From assembly GCA_038224615.1 (NCBI GenBank), contig JBBRFH010000106.1:1-11105 (forward strand): a stretch of DNA of 11,105 bases. Direction: 5' to 3'. The notes beneath the pieces were generated by a model. It worked only from the letters and a program-made list of their open reading frames with translations, ran no database searches and was not told the DNA's origin. This DNA comes from JBBRFH01 sp038224615 (GTDB lineage Bacteria > Planctomycetota > Phycisphaerae > Tepidisphaerales > Tepidisphaeraceae). Position 1 is the stretch's first letter, and each line of letters starts with the position of its first letter. A program made the position numbers and the translations under genes. Shown here piece by piece: positions 6,651-11,105 of this stretch.

Positions 6651-9600
6651 ATGGACGCCGAAGCAGAAGGAGGCGATCGAGACCCACGACCGCAATCTCC
6701 TCGTCTCCGCCGCCGCCGGCAGTGGGAAGACGGCGGTGCTCGCCGAGCGGTGTGGGCACCTCGTCTGTGACGCGCACCCGCCGTGCGACGCCGATGAGTT
6801 GCTGGTCGTCACCTTCACCAACGCCTCGGCTGAGGAAATGCGCAAGCGCATCAGTGAGACACTCACGCGGCGCGCCGCGGAATCAGACGATCCTCGATTG
6901 CAGCGCCAGCCGTTGTTGCTGGCCGGGGCGCAGATCAGCACGATTCACAAGCTGTGCAGCGCGATGCTGCGGCGCAACTTCCATCGGCTCGGGCTCGACC
7001 CGAATTTTCGGCTGATGGACGACGAGGAAGCGATGTTGCTGCGCCGCGACGTCGCCGAGCAAGTCATCGACGAGCGGTTCGACGACGCGGCGGATCAGGA
7101 ATTCCGGCGCTTGGTCGACGAGTACGCCTCCGGCCGCCCGCGCGATTTGCGCGAGCGGCTGTTGTCATTGCATGGACGGCTCGGAAGTTTGCTCGATCCG
7201 ACCAAGTGGCTGGCCGAGCGGCGCGGGCGGATCGTCGAGGCGATCGAGCAGCCGCTGAACGCATCGTCGATCGGCCAGGAGTTGCTCAAGCTGCAGGCCC
7301 GGCAGTGCGTGACCTTCGCCGCCGCCGCGGAGCGACTGGCATTGGCGATCGATCGCGCCGGCAGCCTGCCCGCCTACGCCGCGCACGTCCGGGTGATTGC
7401 CGGCGCGCTCAAGGAGTGGGAGCAGCACCTCAGCGCGCGTCCGTTCGACCAGGCCGCCGACATCATCCGCAGCACCGAATGGCCGACGCTCCCGCGCGGG
7501 TTCAAAGGCCTGGAGAAGGAAGTGTTCCACAAGCGGATCAACGCGCTTAAGGATCGCATCAAGCGCTACCGCGAAGGCGGCGTGCTGCTGTTCACCGAGG
7601 CCGAGTTGCACGAAGGTCTGGCGCGATCATTGTGGGCGGTGGACCGGCTGACGAAACTCGTAAACGACTTCGACGCTGCCTACACCAAATCCAAGCGTGC
7701 CATCAGCTCGCTCGATTTCAATGATCTCGAACGCCTTGCGCTGCAACTGCTGCGCGATCCCGAAACCGGCGAAGCGACGCCGGTCGCAATCGAGTACCGC
7801 GGACAGTTCAAGCATGTGCTGGTTGACGAGTACCAGGACGTCAATGAGTTGCAGGACACACTGCTGGCGCTGCTGGCGTGCGAGGAGCAGGGCAACCTCT
7901 TCTGCGTCGGCGACGTCAAGCAGAGCATCTACCGCTTTCGCCACGCCGATCCACAACGGTTCATCGACCGCTACCGGCGGTACGCCAAAGACAAGACCCA
8001 GCGCATCGGCAGGAACATCGATCTCAACAAGAATTTTCGCTCGCGCGGGCCGCTGCTGGAGACGCTTAACCTGCTGTTTGAATCGCTCATCACCAAGGAG
8101 TCGGCCGAGGTGGATTACAGCGGGTCGCAGCGGCTCGTGCCGGGAGCGACGTTTCCCGAAGGCGAGGCCGGGCTCTTCAAGGGTTCGCCGATCGAGTTGA
8201 ACATCATCGAGAAGCAGGAGCGCGCCGACTCCACCGGCGATCTCGAAGCCGCGGAGCGCGAAGCGCTGCTGACGGCGGCGCGCATCCGCAAGATGCTCGG
8301 ACTCACCGGCAAGCCCCCCGCTCGGGTGTCCGAGCGCGGGGGGACCACTCGGCCGATCAAGGCGAGCGACATCGCGATCCTGCTGCGCACTATGCGCATC
8401 AAGGCCGAGCAATTTGCGGGCATTTTGCGCCGCGCCGACGTTCCCGTGCAGGCCGACAGCACGACGGGATTTTTCGCTTCCACCGAGGTCGGCGACGTGC
8501 TGACGATGCTCCGCCTCATCGACAGCGGGCGCAGCGATTTCGACCTCGCCGCCTTCCTGCGCTCGCCGCTCTCCGGGCTTGCGCAGCCGGAGGACAAGCT
8601 CGCACTGATCCGCCTCGCCTACCCGCGCAAGAGTGAACCGCTCTTCCACCGCGCCGTCGCGCGGTACGCCGAAGAGCAGGACGATGCGCTCACGATCGAA
8701 CTCAAGCGCGTGCTCGAACAACTGCGGCGCTGGCGCGCCATCGGCCGCGAGCGGTCGGTGGCGGAGTTGCTTTGGACGATTTGCGACGACACCTCCTACA
8801 TCCCCTGGTGCAGCGGCCTGCCCGATGGTGAGCAGCGCGTCGCGAACCTGCTGCACCTGCACGACCGCGCGCAGCAGTTCGAGCAGTTCCGTCGGCCGAC
8901 GCTCAATCGCTTCCTGCACTTCGTCAATAGTCTCGAGGAGGAGAGCGACCTGGGCATGCCCGCTGTCGCCGGGGCGAACCTCGACGCGGTGCGGATCATG
9001 AGCGTACACCGCAGCAAGGGCCTGGAGTTCCCGGTCGTCATCCTTCCGGACCTCGCCAAGGAGCACAACCTGCGCGACACGATGGGCACGATCATCGTCG
9101 ACGACGCCGTCGGACTCGGGCTGCGCGTAGTCGACACGTCGCGCGAGGCGCACTACCCGTCGATGGCCAGCTTCGTTGCCCAGCACCACGCACGGCGGCG
9201 CTCGCTCGCGGAAGAGTTGCGCGTGCTCTACGTCGCCGGCACCCGGGCGCGCGAGCACCTGATCCTCATCGGCACCGCCGACCTCGACGACCTGCAGAAT
9301 TGGGACGATGCATACATCGGCCACACCGGGCCGATTCCGGGCAGCGACGTGCTGGAGGGTCGGTCGATGCTCGCCTGGATCGGCCCGGCGTCGTCGATCG
9401 CCGAGGCGCGTGTGCCCGGCTCCATCGATCGCCGCACGCACACCGCCGCCGACATTCAGGCGATGAAGGAGACGATGCTCGGCGCGGCGAAGCGGTCCGA
9501 GGCACTCGATCGCATCACGAAGATGCAGCCGCTCGATTCATCCACCCCGCCGAGCGAGCGCGTGCAGAAGACGATCGAGCGCCTGCAGCGGCCTTACGCA

Positions 9601-10266
9601 TTCGAGGCGCTGACGACGGTGCCGGCGACGTCTTCGGTCACCCGGCTGACCAAGGACGATCGACTCGCCCCCGCCGGCGCGACGGCGATGCGCGAGCGGA
9701 CGGTTGCGTTCGACCGCGTGCTGCGCATGCCCACCTGCATCGCCGGCGACGTCGCACTGACGGCCGCCGACGTGGGGTCGGTCACGCACATCGTGCTGCA
9801 GCGGCTCGATCTTTCGCGAATGTGCGATGACGCGGACGTCGAGGCCCAGATCCAGTCGATCGTCCAGCGCCGCTTCCTCACCGATAAGCAGGCCAACGCC
9901 GTCGACCGCGCCGCCATCCGCTGGTGGCTCGGCACGCCGCTGGCGCAGCGACTGTGTGCGCGCCCCAGGGACGTGCTCAGCGAGTTGGAACTGACCTACA
10001 TGCAGCGGGCGCCCGGCGCGGTCGATCCCGACGACAACATCATGATCCGCGGCCGGCTTGATGCCGTGCTGATGGAGGACGACGGGCTGGTCGTCATCGA
10101 CTACAAAACCGACCGCGTGACCGCCGAGACAGTCAACGCCCGCGCCGCGTTCTATCGCCCGCAGGTCGACGCGTACCGCGCGCAGTTGGCGATCGTCACC
10201 CGCCAGCGCGTCAAATCCGCCTACCTCGTCTTCCTCGCGGCCCGGCAGGTGATCGAAGTGGAATGA
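6640..10266 (+). CDS. addA: AddA subunit: UvrD-like helicase with C-terminal nuclease
   Basis: AddA is the 3'-5' helicase motor and second nuclease of the AddAB complex. All superfamily 1A motifs are visible in the 1208-residue product: Q motif (WTPKQKEAI, Gln9), Walker A AAAGSGKT (24-31), TFTNASAEEM, Walker B VDEYQD (395-400), motif III GDVKQSIYRFRH (424-435), NFRSR (465-469), motif V SVHRSKGLEF (788-797) and motif VI LYVAGTRA (863-870). The nuclease domain keeps His1050, Asp1141 (RGRLD), Asp1154/Lys1156 (VIDYKTD) and the YRPQVDAYRAQL segment. Length matches B. subtilis AddA. The ATG at 6640 lies inside the end of addB (stop at 6650), with AGGGGG at 6629-6634 as ribosome binding site. A strong hairpin lies in the coding sequence at 8314-8342. 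No terminator with a T-run follows; an inverted repeat at 10276-10344 may play that part. Confidence 0.96.
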   Translation: MKPEWTPKQKEAIETHDRNLLVSAAAGSGKTAVLAERCGHLVCDAHPPCDADELLVVTFTNASAEEMRKRISETLTRRAAESDDPRLQRQPLLLAGAQISTIHKLCSAMLRRNFHRLGLDPNFRLMDDEEAMLLRRDVAEQVIDERFDDAADQEFRRLVDEYASGRPRDLRERLLSLHGRLGSLLDPTKWLAERRGRIVEAIEQPLNASSIGQELLKLQARQCVTFAAAAERLALAIDRAGSLPAYAAHVRVIAGALKEWEQHLSARPFDQAADIIRSTEWPTLPRGFKGLEKEVFHKRINALKDRIKRYREGGVLLFTEAELHEGLARSLWAVDRLTKLVNDFDAAYTKSKRAISSLDFNDLERLALQLLRDPETGEATPVAIEYRGQFKHVLVDEYQDVNELQDTLLALLACEEQGNLFCVGDVKQSIYRFRHADPQRFIDRYRRYAKDKTQRIGRNIDLNKNFRSRGPLLETLNLLFESLITKESAEVDYSGSQRLVPGATFPEGEAGLFKGSPIELNIIEKQERADSTGDLEAAEREALLTAARIRKMLGLTGKPPARVSERGGTTRPIKASDIAILLRTMRIKAEQFAGILRRADVPVQADSTTGFFASTEVGDVLTMLRLIDSGRSDFDLAAFLRSPLSGLAQPEDKLALIRLAYPRKSEPLFHRAVARYAEEQDDALTIELKRVLEQLRRWRAIGRERSVAELLWTICDDTSYIPWCSGLPDGEQRVANLLHLHDRAQQFEQFRRPTLNRFLHFVNSLEEESDLGMPAVAGANLDAVRIMSVHRSKGLEFPVVILPDLAKEHNLRDTMGTIIVDDAVGLGLRVVDTSREAHYPSMASFVAQHHARRRSLAEELRVLYVAGTRAREHLILIGTADLDDLQNWDDAYIGHTGPIPGSDVLEGRSMLAWIGPASSIAEARVPGSIDRRTHTAADIQAMKETMLGAAKRSEALDRITKMQPLDSSTPPSERVQKTIERLQRPYAFEALTTVPATSSVTRLTKDDRLAPAGATAMRERTVAFDRVLRMPTCIAGDVALTAADVGSVTHIVLQRLDLSRMCDDADVEAQIQSIVQRRFLTDKQANAVDRAAIRWWLGTPLAQRLCARPRDVLSELELTYMQRAPGAVDPDDNIMIRGRLDAVLMEDDGLVVIDYKTDRVTAETVNARAAFYRPQVDAYRAQLAIVTRQRVKSAYLVFLAARQVIEVE
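8314..8342. repeat. Palindrome within addA coding sequence
   Basis: CCCCCCGCTCGG (8314-8325) can pair with CCGAGCGCGGGGG (8330-8342) to give a 12-base-pair stem with one bulged C and a GTGT loop. It encodes about residues 559-568 (PPARVSERGG), in a Pro/Gly/Arg loop just before the conserved IKASDIAILLRTM segment. The length is kept in frame. It could be a palindromic element inserted into a tolerant surface loop, or a chance G+C-rich hairpin. Confidence 0.6.
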
Positions 10267-10275
10267 CCACAAGGG

Positions 10276-10344
10276 GAATGACCAATGAATAATGGCCAAT
10301 GATGGCCTCCGCATTGGTCATTGGTCATTATTCATTGGTCATTC
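10276..10344. repeat. Near-perfect inverted repeat of AATGACC words after addA
   Basis: The left arm (10276-10301) and right arm (10319-10344) are each 26 bases and complementary at all but one position, around a 17-base loop. The arms are themselves made of short words (AATGACCAATG and ATTGGTCATTATTCATTGG), and the loop carries one more ATTGGTC. The left arm starts ten bases after the addA stop, so it would fold at the 3' end of the addBA transcript. No T-run follows. The words are unlike those in the 1819-2140 array. Confidence 0.85.
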
Positions 10345-10591
10345 ACGTCCCGCGTCCCGAAGCCCGCATTGCGCTTGCTGCTCGCGCCGGTTATCGCCCG
10401 CGGAAATGGGTGCAGCAGCGGTTCAGCTCGTCTCATGGTCCGACGACGCAAAATTGTCGGACGACAAATCCAATTCGTTGGCCACGCTATTGCGTGCCGA
10501 ACACGGCGATGATCCCTGCATGGAGCGGCAGACTCTTGCGCGACTTGTGCCACCGATCCGCCCGCCGGAGGCTGGCAACCGGCCATATTAA
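10345..10591. other. Stretch without a recognisable gene
   Basis: No ORF here has a ribosome binding site or a family signature. A small 7-base-pair hairpin, GTCCGAC (10438-10444) with GTCGGAC (10456-10462), is the only structure seen. Short open frames running through it begin in the inverted repeat upstream and are unlikely to be genes. The sequence may be decayed remains of something, but I recognise nothing. Confidence 0.5.
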
Positions 10592-10651
10592 GTGAGCGTT
10601 ACATGAACCCCACCTATTTTTTCACGGACCTGCCCTTGTAGTCTGTCCGTT

Positions 10652-10846
10652 ATGGAACACCTTGAATTGCGGCCGGGAGACTCTGTTCGGGCGAAGTGGG
10701 CGAGGGCCATTGATGAGCACCGTGCCAGTGGGTTGGCGGTGGTGGTGTTCTGCCGGGAAAGGTCGCTTTCGGTTTCTTCGTTTTACCGCTGGCGACGGAG
10801 GTTGGAATCCGTGCGGGCCGGGGTGGGGTTTGTCGAGGTCAAGGGG
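10652..10846 (+). pseudogene. Truncated IS66 TnpA (OrfA) N-terminal part
   Basis: The first 65 residues resemble IS66-family TnpA, a small accessory protein with a helix-turn-helix-like region. SGLAVVVFCRERSLSVSSFYRWRRRL (26-51) matches the usual 'SGLS...FCRERGLS..SFY.WRRRL' pattern, and GFVEVK (59-64) the following conserved strand. After codon 65 homology stops at the deletion junction. The same frame then runs open without a stop to the end of the window (over 150 codons), reading the tnpC tail out of frame, so any product would be chimeric. Normally tnpA is about 110-130 codons and is followed by tnpB and tnpC. The ATG at 10652 has no convincing ribosome binding site. Confidence 0.7.
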
Positions 10847-11036
10847 CGGCGGAGAAACGGCCGCGATTCTTTCCAGCGTCACCAGCACCTGCCGCCGGCA
10901 CGGCATCGACCCGCAGGTTTACTTGACGCAACTGCTGACGAATCTACCCACCACCCCGGTGAGCCAACTCGACAAGTGGCTGCCCGACAATTGGATATGG
11001 GCTTTGAATCGAGAGCCAGCGTGGGCGGCGAATTGA
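10845..11036 (+). pseudogene. IS66 TnpC transposase C-terminal fragment
   Basis: About 60 codons of the end of an IS66 TnpC transposase remain. RGGGETAAILSSVTSTC corresponds to the 'GS.RGG.TAA.L.S....C' segment near the end of these proteins. RRHGIDPQVYLTQLL and LPTTPVSQLDKWLPDNW match the IS66 C-terminal element. It ends at the TGA at 11034-11036. The catalytic DDE region, encoded further upstream in an intact gene, is missing, so no transposase activity is possible from this copy. Its reading frame differs from that of the tnpA fragment to which it is joined. Confidence 0.75.
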
Positions 11037-11059
11037 GGGCCACGCTTTGCCTAAAGGTA

Positions 11060-11076
11060 GCCGCTTTTTCAGCGGC
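11060..11076. repeat. Short hairpin beyond the IS66 remnant
   Basis: GCCGC (11060-11064) pairs with GCGGC (11072-11076) around TTTTTCA. The T-run is inside the loop and not after the stem, so this is a poor intrinsic terminator. The last 30 bases of the window are pyrimidine-rich and hold no feature I can name. Confidence 0.3.
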
Positions 11077-11105
11077 CGACTATTCGATTCTTTCTCATTT
11101 CTCGG

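Larger units (their letters stand above)
10592..11050 (+). mobile_element. Internally deleted IS66-family element (approximate limits)
   Basis: The start of an IS66 tnpA and the end of an IS66 tnpC lie within 385 bases, while a complete element would be about 2.5 kb and also carry tnpB. The middle has been lost, with the junction near 10840-10848. The end positions are tentative. GTGAGCGT at 10592 resembles IS66-type tips, and ACGCT at 11042-11046 gives the matching AGCGT on the other strand. However, only about five bases match, and no 8-base target duplication is visible beside these points. Confidence 0.6.

Noticed and set aside
7627..9441. Long minus-strand open frame (604 codons) opposite addA
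   Set aside because: It mirrors the codon structure of addA, has no recognisable domain, and addA carries all helicase motifs across the same bases.
10292..10591. Open frame of 99 codons after addA
   Set aside because: Its start lies in the AATGACC inverted repeat, the beginning is repeat translation, and the rest has no ribosome binding site or known motif.

Overview
The window is high in G+C (above 60% by eye) and looks chromosomal. Its gene content does not name a species. Zinc-type HemB, a B. subtilis-like addB-addA pair, an IS66-family remnant and many short interspersed palindromic word repeats together suggest a Planctomycetota-like bacterium, possibly Phycisphaerae. This is inference from general knowledge; no marker gene is present to settle it.

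Layout. Bases 1-204 hold no gene I can support. A 54-residue basic protein (205-369) is followed by a short HPF/RaiA-type ribosome-associated protein (561-902), with a structured leader just upstream of its ribosome binding site. Next comes an alpha/beta hydrolase of the HGGGW/GGSAGG type (1011-1763). The 425 bases between its stop and the convergent hemB are almost filled by a nested array of imperfect palindromes (about 1819-2140). hemB (2189-3175, minus) and addB (3204-6650, plus) diverge from a 28-base spacer holding one palindromic -10-like sequence. addB and addA (6640-10266) overlap by 11 bases and form an operon for a two-nuclease AddAB helicase-nuclease. Downstream of addA are a near-perfect 26-base inverted repeat, a stretch without a gene, and a deleted IS66-family element in which the start of tnpA is joined to the end of tnpC.

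How the genes work together. Only addB and addA form a clear functional unit, for processing double-strand DNA ends for recombination and degrading foreign DNA. HemB (tetrapyrrole synthesis), the HPF-like protein (ribosome protection) and the hydrolase are housekeeping or general genes without an evident shared pathway.

The most unusual content is the set of interspersed palindromes. At least three word families occur (CACAGATT/CACCAAG, CTTCGCG, AATGACC), plus a strong hairpin inside the addA coding sequence. I found no evidence for a new multi-gene system; the repeats are the part most worth following up.
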